DNA from: Piscinibacter lacus
GTDB taxonomy: Bacteria > Pseudomonadota > Gammaproteobacteria > Burkholderiales > Burkholderiaceae_C
DNA length: 64,000 nucleotides
NCBI RefSeq assembly: GCF_016735685.1
Contig: NZ_JAERRA010000001.1
Span: 2,170,001-2,234,000, forward strand
Direction of reading: 5' to 3'
Shown: positions 16,801 to 23,360 of the stretch, piece by piece
Layout of the letters: every line of letters starts with the position of its first letter
Numbering within the stretch: the first letter of the stretch is position 1
Position numbers and translations under genes: made by a program
The notes under the pieces: model-generated
Told to the model about the DNA's origin: nothing
Database searches by the model: none
What the model saw: the letters and a program-made list of their open reading frames with translations, nothing else

Positions 16801-17639
16801 TTGGCACGGGCCCGGGATTCGTACAGATTGAGCGAACGGCGGGCCTTATCAACCGACGCCTCAGCGTCCTCGATTGCCGTGCTTCGCATGGATTCGGCCA
16901 CGCTGTTGAGCACGGGCAAGACCTTCTCGGCCAAGCTACGCGCATAGTCGAGTGCCGCCGCTTTGCCGTAGGCGAGGTTCTTGTTCCAGCGCTCAGCCTC
17001 CTCGGATCCACGAGCCGTGGCCTGCGTCGTCAAGTCCTGCTTTTCCTGCAGATCCTTCAGCAGCGGCGCCACTTCAGCCACGCTCTTACCGAAGAGCTGC
17101 TGCACCACGCGCGCCTTGTAACCGTCGTCCTCGAAACGGTTCAGCGCAGCAGACACCGCGAGCAAGGCATCGGCTGGATCCATCTCACGCAATGCCTTGG
17201 CCTCGAGCCCGATGGCACGCAGCGTCAGAGCGGCACCGCTGTCTCCATCGTCGCCGCGAAGCTGTGCATTGAGCCGGATCATCGCGCCGCTCAGCACGCT
17301 GACATCGCCGCCCGAAGCCTCAGCCTGCCGACGCAACAGCACCAGCTTTTCGACCGACGCACCCGTTGCATCGGCCAGATCGTTGAGCGCGTCCATGCTG
17401 CTCACAACGCCACGCGAGAACTGCACGAACTGCGCGGCGCCGAGCGAAACACCGAGAGCACCCAGGCCAAACGCAAGCCCTGTTCCGATACCGCCGAGCG
17501 CTTTGCGCGCGAGTGCCGCCTCCGCCTCAATCTTCCGCACAGCACCAGTCGTCATGGCAACCGACTGGTTCATGTCGGACTGGTAGCGCGCCAGGTCCGC
17601 CCGCAGGCTGATCAGCAGATCACCGACCTCGAAGCTCAT
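13851..17639 (-). CDS. tail tape measure protein
   Basis: 1262 residues, the longest phage gene. It determines tail length and is threaded through the tube. Evidence: length, long helical/coiled-coil regions (QATARGSEEAERWNKNL, RQAADALREAREAAQGYADT), a hydrophobic glycine/alanine-rich membrane-active stretch around residues 590-790 (GALGGALGLPGVASASTGVG, LGAAGTYIGSLAGPLGALAG), and the C-terminal motif AGGMHAGGLRLVGERGPELE found in lambda-like tape measures. The N-terminus MSFEVGDLLISLRADLARYQSDM is the usual start. The first third is noticeably less GC-rich in codon use than the rest, suggesting a mosaic origin. It follows the G/GT chaperone genes by 46 nt. Confidence 0.93.
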   Translation of the reverse strand: MSFEVGDLLISLRADLARYQSDMNQSVAMTTGAVRKIEAEAALARKALGGIGTGLAFGLGALGVSLGAAQFVQFSRGVVSSMDALNDLADATGASVEKLVLLRRQAEASGGDVSVLSGAMIRLNAQLRGDDGDSGAALTLRAIGLEAKALREMDPADALLAVSAALNRFEDDGYKARVVQQLFGKSVAEVAPLLKDLQEKQDLTTQATARGSEEAERWNKNLAYGKAAALDYARSLAEKVLPVLNSVAESMRSTAIEDAEASVDKARRSLNLYESRARANPGNKVFFNTVGVGQQELMVAEARLARLYARRREEDERSREQFRRTELGLSAAGKPSIGEVNTDGPASPALTADAKRQAADALREAREAAQGYADTWARLLEIEQQATQQTGSLSAAQKLLADYLGSDAYTLATEGTRQLTLAKAYQVIETERLAAAERELTAAGIDGRANRVDQLQAEAAALEAQVRQQLQANEALGLSGMALVRLEERRILDAAAEQDRLATIADGIDPAIAAEYRRQAQALRDLAAARVAGAGRQDELDRAAEVGRVNEQLRRDEAAAWQRTYDQLGQSLADAIVNGGKGAGELLRSYFRGLVLQPVVRAVGGALGGALGLPGVASASTGVGGGGLGGLGDLAGLARLISNPGAALDAGNASLLGSVSGFSSFLTEAGFAGGGSFFSGIGQGLQQGLGGIADATSSLFQLGQAAGSVAPYLGSIASLLSGDVKGAALGAAGTYIGSLAGPLGALAGGLIGQTLGGLIGSDDPYNVGAAYTINAAGQGRRPTDRAFFAESGLTRSQVGFEDYTKRRSDELDSAAKTLAEALYGTYADLAQRFGREAQALTIGFRANGEKASGNIVLGDSNIVFKTGEDDPAKAFAAFADRAGGAIVEALRKAGLPAWAQEILDAVDASQGAEALQAAAGTIAQIMGMAQALRALPSSNLAELTEAQVLSLAEYAGGLQQLQAGLDAFVGATYSSAEREALARKRLGESLASLADGQGLPAALAGQLDAMADALAGTGAGALTSTASLRALVQALDPADEAQQRLLVGLLGLSDAFAQVTSATQQAAGGVLAEVQRLRGGTTLDDQSSTELQARFALTNAQARAGDRSALERLPEISRALEQATTASAVSALEVARQRAYLRSALEGTLGLLGVEVPAFAAGGMHAGGLRLVGERGPELEATGPARYWTAAQTAQMLAPPQAPAQAAAQAERLAERVASLEAAVRELMQPLVGVWLHTRDTADTLRDAAVGARPITTKTAAP

Positions 17640-17685
17640 GCGTGTGCTCTTTCAGCCGCCCCGGCAAGGGGGCGGCTCAGGTTGA

Positions 17686-18512
17686 TCATTCACTCGTCGG
17701 CCCGGCCGGGCTGCCGGGCCGGGACCAGCCGGCCACCACGGCGCGGGTGGCCATGTCCAGCGCGTCCAGGGTGTCCAGCTCCCAGGGCGTCAGGCGCAGG
17801 CCCCGCAGGCGCAGCCAGGGCTCGATGTCGGCGGCCAGCAGGGGCGCCAGCCCCTGCATGCCCGGCCGGCGCTGGCCCTTGAGGCCCTGCCACACCCCCC
17901 ACAGCGCCGCGGCCGCGGCCGGGATGGGCAGGGGCTCCAGCAGGTCGCCCACATCGGCGCCCTGGCGCTGGGCGGCGCGCAGGTGCACGGCCTCGGGCAG
18001 GCCGTCGGCCGCAGGGCGGCTGAGGGCGGCCTCGCGCTCCGCCGCGGCGATCAGCTGCGCGCGGAGCGCACGGTAAAAAGCTGGCGGCCGCGCAGGCCTT
18101 GCAGCACCTGCAGATAGAGCCAGCGGGTGCGCAGATCGGTATAGACGGCGCGCACGGTCTCGGGCGTGCAGGGCAGCGGCTGGCCGCCGCGGGTGAGGTT
18201 CCAGCCCACGGTCCAGGCCACGGCGTTGTCCAGCTCTTCGGCGCGGTCGTCGGCCGGGTCGCTGGCGGCCAGCTTGCCGTCGGCTTGCAGCTCGGCGCGC
18301 ACGCGGCGCTGGGCAGCCAGGGTGGCGGCATCGCGCACGGGGTGGTCGGGCCCCATCAGCTCCACCCAGGTGTTGGTGCGTTTGCCGTCCAGCGGGTGCA
18401 GCAGGTGCAGCCGGGCGGTGGTGACGGTGTCGAAGTCCAGCAGGTCGAGCGCGGGCAAAGCGCTGGCAGGCTGGGCCAGGGCCGGGGGATGGGCGGTGGT
18501 GTCTTGGCTCAT
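17686..18512 (-). CDS. tail assembly chaperone GT fusion made by -1 frameshift
   Basis: Predicted long product of the chaperone locus: residues 1-146 are those of the G-like protein, then the ribosome slips back one base at CTTTTTA (18080-18074) and continues as YRALRAQLIAAAEREAALSR to the stop at 17686, giving about 275 residues. The downstream frame has no own start codon or ribosome binding site near its beginning, and overlaps G by 25 nt past the slip. In lambda-like phages G and GT load onto the tape measure and recruit tube subunits, and the frameshift sets their ratio. Order tube, G, GT, tape measure is conserved here. Confidence 0.75.
18051..18512 (-). CDS. tail assembly chaperone (G-like)
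   Basis: 153 residues, starting MSQDTTAHPPALAQPASALP; the frame is open upstream but without ribosome binding signal. The body (TTARLHLLHPLDGKRTNTWVELMGPDHPVRDAATLAAQRR) resembles the gpG-like chaperones of siphoviruses, which start with a small beta domain carrying residue-modified linkers. It ends shortly after the proposed slip site (LFTVRSARS-stop). It lies between the tube gene and the tape measure, the standard position, and is made from the late transcript. Confidence 0.78.
   Translation of the reverse strand: MSQDTTAHPPALAQPASALPALDLLDFDTVTTARLHLLHPLDGKRTNTWVELMGPDHPVRDAATLAAQRRVRAELQADGKLAASDPADDRAEELDNAVAWTVGWNLTRGGQPLPCTPETVRAVYTDLRTRWLYLQVLQGLRGRQLFTVRSARS
18074..18080 (-). promoter_or_regulatory. 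candidate -1 ribosomal frameshift site
   Basis: Minus-strand CTTTTTA. In the zero frame it reads CTT TTT A; tRNA-Phe on TTT can re-pair one base back on TTT, while the preceding CTT pairs poorly after the slip. It is followed by a GC-rich stretch (GTGCGCTCCGCGCGCAGC) able to form a stimulatory structure. Confidence 0.6.
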
Positions 18513-18667
18513 GGTGGGTCGCAGGTGGTGAGGGCGCCGCAGTGCGGCAGGCATGCCCGTGCCCGACCGGGCCGCCACCTGCGAGAGCGGCGAACCCGGC
18601 CGGGTCGGTGCGGGGGTGCCGGCAGGGCCGGCGAAGGGGCGGCCCGCGCGGGGCGGGCCGGTGGGTG

Positions 18668-18677
18668 CAGGCGCCTG
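18668..18677. repeat. CAGGCGCCTG palindrome, one of five in the prophage
   Basis: Identical 10-bp palindromes at 14030-14039, 18668-18677, 27130-27139, 29345-29354 and 33002-33011; four are preceded by GTG. This one is intergenic, the others lie in genes in different reading frames. I noticed none in the chromosomal flanks. Confidence 0.6.
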
Positions 18678-18703
18678 TGCAGGCTGCCGGCCTGGCCGTG
18701 TCG

Positions 18704-19948
18704 TCAGGCCAGGCTGTCCTGGAAGGCGATGGTGGTGCGCTCGATGTCATTGCCGGCGGCACCGTCGGTGGCCAGCAGGATCTCGAAGGGAACGGTCTGG
18801 ATCAGGGCCTTGTTGCCGTCGTCCACCGTGGCATCCGTCAGGCTGCTGCGGTGGATGGTGTAGGCGAACACGTCCGCATCGCCTGCGCGGCCGGCGGTGA
18901 AGCAGCCCAGGATCTCGGCATCCTGCTCACCCCAGAAGGCGTCGCGCAGGCTGGTGGTGTTGAAGTACACGGTGAGCTGGCCCTTGGCCGTCATGGTGCC
19001 CGGCGTCATGAAGGGCTTGATGTCGCTGCCGACGCAGGCCTCGCCGGTGAATTCGGCCATCAGCTCCAGGTTGACGCTGGTCACCACGCCCACGCGCTGG
19101 CCCTGCACCACCAGCGAGCCGCTGCTGCTGGTGAGCACGTTGCTGGTGGTGGCCGCGGTGGGGTTGGTGAAGTATTCGCTGCTCAGGGCCACGCCGCCGC
19201 GCTTCTCGGGCACATCGGCCACGTCCTGCCCGCCCAGGGTGCAGCTGAACTGCACATTGCCGCTGCCCGGCGCCTGCAGGGTGATGCGGGTGGGCTTGAT
19301 GCCGAGGTACAGCTCGCTGGTGGGCACGTCCGGGTACCAGTGCTCCAGGCCGAAGTCGATGTCGGTGTGGTTGCTGGCGGCCATGAAGGTGCGCTTGCCC
19401 ACGAAGATGGCCGACACACCGGACACCGCGCTTTGCGCCGCCAGCGTGCTGCCGTTGACCACGATCACCGTCATGCTGGTGGCGCTGGCGATGCCGAGGA
19501 TCTGCAGGTTCTTGCCCAGGCTGCCCGTGGCCAGGCCCGCCCCAAAGCGGAACACCATGCCGCGCTTCCAGCCGCCCGCATACCAGCTGCCCGAGGCGCG
19601 GCTCACCGTGTACACCGGGCCGGTGCCGGCCACGGTGATGGTGAGGCCCGACTCGCTGGGGCCGGCCGTCCAGTCGCGCCGCACCATGGCGGCCAGCAGC
19701 TCGGCGTAGGTGCCGCAGCTCAGCTCGTTGTTGATCGTGCCCGGCACGCTGCGCACGCCGTGGCGGAACACGGCGCGCTGCTGGTCGTCGCGGATCTCGT
19801 TGCTGCCATAGGTTTCCTTGGCCAGCTTGACGTCGCTGGTGGTGCGGCGCAGGCGCTGGGCGCCGGTGCGGGCCGGGGCAGCACCGTAGGTGCCGGTGTT
19901 GTTGCGCGCGATGCGCACTTGCTTGCGGATGCCAGCGGCTTCGGCCAT
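18704..19948 (-). CDS. major tail tube protein
   Basis: 414 residues, starting MAEAAGIRKQVRIARNNTGTYG. Tube proteins of this group begin with an antibody-like fold that binds the ring lumen, then carry an Ig-like insertion; here the segment VAGTGPVYTVSRASGSWYAGGWKRGMVFRFG and the repeated threonine/serine-rich strands fit. Near the C-terminus GEQDAEILGCFTAGRAGDADVFAYTIHR is typical. Position between the tail-completion gene and the G-like chaperone supports the call. It is larger than lambda gpV (246 residues), suggesting an extra surface domain. The start at 19948 is 17 nt past the previous stop. Confidence 0.8.
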   Translation of the reverse strand: MAEAAGIRKQVRIARNNTGTYGAAPARTGAQRLRRTTSDVKLAKETYGSNEIRDDQQRAVFRHGVRSVPGTINNELSCGTYAELLAAMVRRDWTAGPSESGLTITVAGTGPVYTVSRASGSWYAGGWKRGMVFRFGAGLATGSLGKNLQILGIASATSMTVIVVNGSTLAAQSAVSGVSAIFVGKRTFMAASNHTDIDFGLEHWYPDVPTSELYLGIKPTRITLQAPGSGNVQFSCTLGGQDVADVPEKRGGVALSSEYFTNPTAATTSNVLTSSSGSLVVQGQRVGVVTSVNLELMAEFTGEACVGSDIKPFMTPGTMTAKGQLTVYFNTTSLRDAFWGEQDAEILGCFTAGRAGDADVFAYTIHRSSLTDATVDDGNKALIQTVPFEILLATDGAAGNDIERTTIAFQDSLA

Positions 19949-19965
19949 GGGGGTCTCCAGTCCAG

Positions 19966-20376
19966 TCAGAGCGGTTGATAGGTGAGCGAAAAGTCCACCG
20001 GCTGCTCCCAGGCGGAGCGGTCGGTATCGAAGCCGTGCGGGCCGTAGCGGCCCAGCACCAGGCTGACAAGGTGCACGGCAGGCACGCCGGGCACGGCGCC
20101 GTTGCGGCGGTCGAGCGCACGCTCCACCGCCTGGGCCAGGTGCAGCGCGGCCTCGAAGGTGCCGGCGGTGCAGGTGATCTGTAGCTGCGCCTGCCACAGC
20201 TCGCCGGCAGGCTGGTCGTCGACCAGGCCATCGCGGCTGGCATCCAGCAGCAGCAGGCCCAGGCCCGGCACGGCACCGGCGGGCAGCGGCACGGGGCCGA
20301 TGGCGCCGGCAGGCACCAGCGCGGACACCGCGCTGTCCTGCAGCAGCAGGGCGCGGGCAATCTGGAAGGGCAGCAT
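19966..20376 (-). CDS. tail completion/terminator protein (DUF3168, gp17-like)
   Basis: 136 residues. MLPFQIARALLLQDSAVSALVPAG is the usual beginning of DUF3168 proteins, which cap the tail tube at the head-proximal end; the C-terminus VHLVSLVLGRYGPHGFDTDRSAWEQPVDFSLTYQPL carries the conserved tail strands. It follows the HK97 gp10-like gene by 52 nt and precedes the tube gene, the canonical order. Confidence 0.83.
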   Translation of the reverse strand: MLPFQIARALLLQDSAVSALVPAGAIGPVPLPAGAVPGLGLLLLDASRDGLVDDQPAGELWQAQLQITCTAGTFEAALHLAQAVERALDRRNGAVPGVPAVHLVSLVLGRYGPHGFDTDRSAWEQPVDFSLTYQPL

Positions 20377-20428
20377 GGTCAGGGCGGCGGGCGCCGCAAG
20401 GGGTGGGCGGTGGCGGGCGGGGGCAGGC

Positions 20429-21028
20429 TCAGTCGCTGAGGCCGCCGTCGAAGTCAGGCGCCTCGATGCCGGCCTTGGTGAGCCGGGCGCGAATCTGCTG
20501 CCCCACCGCCACCACGGCGGGCCGGGCGGCGCGCGCCAGGGCCGGGCGCATGAAGGGCCGCGGCGCGGCGCCGGGGTGCTGCACGGTGGCGCCCAGCAGC
20601 TTGTCGCCGATCTTCAGCGCGCCCTTGGCGATGCGGCGGTTCAGCGTGGCCACCGAGGCGCGCTTGCCCGAGGCGCCTTGGGCTGCGATCAGGTGCGGCT
20701 TGGTGCCGTACTCGACGAAGCGGGCATAGAACGGGTCGCCCTTGCGCTGGCCGCCGGCCTTGACGTAGGCCACCGCCCGGCCGTTGCGCAGCCGCGCGCT
20801 GACGCGGATGCTGGCCCGCAGCGCGCCGGCCTTGAGGCCGTAGGCCTCGGCATTGCGGCGGTTCGGCTGCGCCACCGGCACCAGGGCCTGGGCCTGCCGG
20901 CGGATGACCTGCGCCCCGGCCCGCAGGGCGCTGCGCATGACGTTGCGCTGCAGCTTGTCGGGCAGGGCCAGCAGCGCACGCTCCAGCTCAGCCAGGCCAC
21001 GCACTTTGATGTCGGCCGAGGTGCTCAT
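20429..21028 (-). CDS. HK97 gp10-like head-tail joining protein
   Basis: 199 residues. DIKVRGLAELERALLALPDKLQRNVMRSALRAGAQVIRRQA is the signature N-terminus of the gp10/neck family (tail completion, binds the connector). The segment YARFVEYGTKPHLIAAQ corresponds to the conserved FVEFGT motif. Its start is 1 nt past the next upstream stop, so it is translationally coupled. It belongs to the connector set 21764-19966 needed to attach the tail. Confidence 0.86.
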   Translation of the reverse strand: MSTSADIKVRGLAELERALLALPDKLQRNVMRSALRAGAQVIRRQAQALVPVAQPNRRNAEAYGLKAGALRASIRVSARLRNGRAVAYVKAGGQRKGDPFYARFVEYGTKPHLIAAQGASGKRASVATLNRRIAKGALKIGDKLLGATVQHPGAAPRPFMRPALARAARPAVVAVGQQIRARLTKAGIEAPDFDGGLSD

Positions 21029-21029
21029 T

Positions 21030-21398
21030 TCAGGTGGCCTCTTGGCATTCCAGGTCCAGCCAGGTGGGCCGCAAGTGGCCGGGCTCGGTGACGGGCATGG
21101 GCTCGCCGATCAGCTGCACCACGCGGCCGTTGGCCAGGCGCAGGGCCCAGGTGGCGCGCACGTCGGCGCGGTAGCGCAGGCGCACGGTGATGCGGCGGGT
21201 CAGGGTGCGCTGCACCTCCACCCCGCCCAGGGTGCTGAGGCCCTCCAGGCCCATGCGCTCGCGCACGCGGGCCCACACCTCGGGCCCGTCCTGCCAGCCG
21301 GGCAGCGGGCCGCCCAGGGCGCCCTGGCCAGCCTGCGGCTGCAGCAGGCGCACGCGGTCCACCAGCTCGCCGGGGTGCATGGGGGTGGTGCTGGCCAT
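21030..21398 (-). CDS. phage head-tail adaptor (SPP1 gp16/stopper family)
   Basis: 122 residues. MHPGELVDRVRLLQPQAG and the strands EVWARVRERMG, ITVRLRYRADVRATWALRLANGRVVQLIG match the head closure (stopper) family that plugs the portal after packaging. It is 3 nt downstream of the connector gene and directly followed by the gp10-like gene. Confidence 0.84.
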   Translation of the reverse strand: MASTTPMHPGELVDRVRLLQPQAGQGALGGPLPGWQDGPEVWARVRERMGLEGLSTLGGVEVQRTLTRRITVRLRYRADVRATWALRLANGRVVQLIGEPMPVTEPGHLRPTWLDLECQEAT

Positions 21399-21401
21399 GG
21401 T

Positions 21402-21764
21402 TCAGCTCCACACGCGGTGCGCGTCCAGCAGGGCGCTGCCCAGCACGGCCTCCAGCTGCTCGCGCGGCGGGGCCGGGTTGCTGAGGAACATCACGGCCAG
21501 GCCGATGGCGGCGCTGCGCACATCGTCGTCCGGCGCCGGGCCGAAGCTGCCGCGCGCCACGCCGCAGCGGTGCTCGATCGCGGCTTGGGCCGAGCGGATG
21601 GCCAGCGGCAGCAGCAGGTCGAAGCTGGCGTCGTCGGCATCCAGGCGGGCGGCGTGGCGCACTTCGTCGGGGGTGCAGATGAGCTGCACCGCCGGCGTCA
21701 GCACAAGCGCCGCGGGGCTGAGGCCCGTGCTGTGCAAGCCGGTGGGGGCAAGGCCGGTGCTCAT
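21402..21764 (-). CDS. head-tail connector (gp6-like adaptor)
   Basis: 120 residues. From residue 28 on, ICTPDEVRHAARLDADDASFDLLLPLAIRSAQAAIEHRCG is the conserved helical core of gp6-like adaptors that form the ring under the portal. The first 15 residues (MSTGLAPTGLHSTGL) are an added Gly/Leu repeat shared at DNA level with the fibre-type gene at 12391. The stop of the SGNH protein upstream is 3 nt away. Confidence 0.8.
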   Translation of the reverse strand: MSTGLAPTGLHSTGLSPAALVLTPAVQLICTPDEVRHAARLDADDASFDLLLPLAIRSAQAAIEHRCGVARGSFGPAPDDDVRSAAIGLAVMFLSNPAPPREQLEAVLGSALLDAHRVWS

Positions 21765-21767
21765 GGC

Positions 21768-23192
21768 TTAGGCCACCGGGATGATGCGGCGGGTGCAGGC
21801 GCCGGCCAGGTCGATCGAACCCGACACGGCCTGCCCTTGCTCGAACAGCGCATAGACGGTGCCGGTGATGCTGCCGGCCGCGCTGGCCTGGCTGGCAATG
21901 TGGTGGCCGCCCAGCGCATGGGTGGTGGCGGGCAGCGCATCGGCCGGGCTGCGCGGGCCGCCGGGGATGCGCCCCAGCCGCACCACGTTGCCGAAGAGCG
22001 GGTTGCCGCCCTGGGCCACGTTGGTGGTGAGGCCGAAGCCGCACAGCCCCTGGATGGCCCGGCCGAAGGCCAGCAGCTCGTGCCGGTATTGGCCGGCAGG
22101 GCAGCCGCCGCTGGGGGTGTTGTTGCGGGCCAGGTTGAGGGTGACGTCGGCCGAGGGGGTGCCCGACACCGTCATGCGCACCACCGGCACATCGGCCCGG
22201 GTGTTGTACATGGCGCGCAGCTCGGGGCTGCCCGCCGTCTCGAACGTGACCGCGAGGCCGCCCAGCGCACCGCTCAGCGTCCAGCCGGCCGGCGGCTTGC
22301 CCGTGACGGTGCCGCCGGTGCTGCTGTTGGTGCCGCCCAGCGCGCGCATGCGGCCCTGGGCGCCCAGCATGTTGCCCTGCGGCGTTTCCGTGGCCGAGGT
22401 GAAGCCCGACAGGGTGCTGATGACATCGCTGTCGCTCAAGCGGCCGAAGGCGCGGGCGAAGGGGCCGGCCTCGATCTCCAGCTCGGCCGCGCTGACGAGG
22501 TGGCCGAAGAAGCTGTCGTGCGTGCCATCCACCGTGGGCGCGCCGGCCGCCGTGCTGCCCACCGTGCCGGTGCCGCCGCCCACCGGCAGCCAGGCCGAGG
22601 CCGCCAGGTCAAGGAAGGCCGGGCCGGGCATCAGGGGCACCATTTGCGGCATGGTGAGCGCCATGTCGCTGATGCCGGCGTTCAGACTTTGCAGCAGGTC
22701 AAAGCCGCCCAGGCTGCCCACCAGGAAGGAGGGGTAGATGCCCACCATCCAGTGCAGGCGTACGCCCCAGCCCACCAGCAGGGTGTGCAGCTGCTTGATG
22801 TTGGCAAGCGTGGTGGCCGGCGCAATGCCGCTGGGGAAATCGTTGCCCCCGGTGCTGACGATCACGTCCACCAGGTAGCCGGCGGCCTGCGCGGCTTCGA
22901 TGGATGCCTTCAGCGCGTCAAGCCGCGCCGTGGCCAGCGCGCCGTTGCTGGCGGCCCCGCTCTCGGTGGCCGCCACGCTGAGCGAGTTCCACCACAGCAG
23001 GTTGCGGCGCAGCGCGGCATTGGCCAGCAGCACGCGGCCGACCGTCTCCAGGCCGCGGCTGTCGCCGTAGTCGATCATCGCCACGGGCTGCATGGAGCCC
23101 GGGAACTGGATGCCCAGGTCGGTGCGCCACTTGGCGCGGGTGGCGAAGGGGATGTCGACGCCACCCACGTCGATTTCTGCGGTTGGGAACAT
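21768..23192 (-). CDS. SGNH/GDSL-type hydrolase in the capsid module (second paralogue)
   Basis: 474 residues. It carries the three SGNH blocks: MIDYGDSRG with the nucleophile S45, VIVSTGGNDFPSG with N117, and VDGTHDSFFGH with the D222-x-x-H225 pair, so a Ser-His-Asp catalytic triad and oxyanion residues are all present. The family deacetylates or de-esterifies carbohydrates and lipids. The C-terminal half (GNMLGAQGRMRALGGTNSSTGGTVTG and on) is clearly related to that of the gene at 23357-25246, so the two are paralogues. The start has a good ribosome binding site (CAGGAGC, 8 nt). Its position between major capsid and connector suggests a capsid-attached enzyme; no signal peptide is present. 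Confidence 0.75.
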   Translation of the reverse strand: MFPTAEIDVGGVDIPFATRAKWRTDLGIQFPGSMQPVAMIDYGDSRGLETVGRVLLANAALRRNLLWWNSLSVAATESGAASNGALATARLDALKASIEAAQAAGYLVDVIVSTGGNDFPSGIAPATTLANIKQLHTLLVGWGVRLHWMVGIYPSFLVGSLGGFDLLQSLNAGISDMALTMPQMVPLMPGPAFLDLAASAWLPVGGGTGTVGSTAAGAPTVDGTHDSFFGHLVSAAELEIEAGPFARAFGRLSDSDVISTLSGFTSATETPQGNMLGAQGRMRALGGTNSSTGGTVTGKPPAGWTLSGALGGLAVTFETAGSPELRAMYNTRADVPVVRMTVSGTPSADVTLNLARNNTPSGGCPAGQYRHELLAFGRAIQGLCGFGLTTNVAQGGNPLFGNVVRLGRIPGGPRSPADALPATTHALGGHHIASQASAAGSITGTVYALFEQGQAVSGSIDLAGACTRRIIPVA

Positions 23193-23195
23193 CCG

Positions 23196-23360
23196 TCAAG
23201 CTCCTGAGGTGACTGCCGATCCGCCGGACGTGACCGGCTGGCCGTTTGAGGTGACTGCACTCCCCGCGGGTGCGGGCGCCGGGGCCGGTGCCGGTGAAGG
23301 CGTGGGCGCAGGCGCAGGTGCCGGGGCCGGCGCAGGGGCCGGCCCCGGCGCGGGGATCAC
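23196..23360 (-). CDS. small Pro-Ala repeat protein between the SGNH genes
   Basis: 54 residues. A GTG start at 23360 overlaps the preceding stop as GTGA, the coupling used across this operon (a TTG at 23384 in the same frame is less likely). Residues 2-37 are alternating Pro-Ala (an extended rod), followed by GSAVTSNGQPVTSGGSAVTS, three copies of a VTS-x-G unit. The rod suggests a spacer or anchor peptide; the VTS repeats could form a short beta structure. I know no named family. The DNA is a corresponding GGCGCA-type minisatellite, so the length may vary between isolates. Confidence 0.5.
   Translation of the reverse strand: MIPAPGPAPAPAPAPAPAPTPSPAPAPAPAPAGSAVTSNGQPVTSGGSAVTSGA

Noticed and set aside
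23270..23350. CRISPR-like repeat array
   Set aside because: The GGCGCA/GGGGCC units are a short minisatellite without unique spacers; it encodes the Pro-Ala rod.
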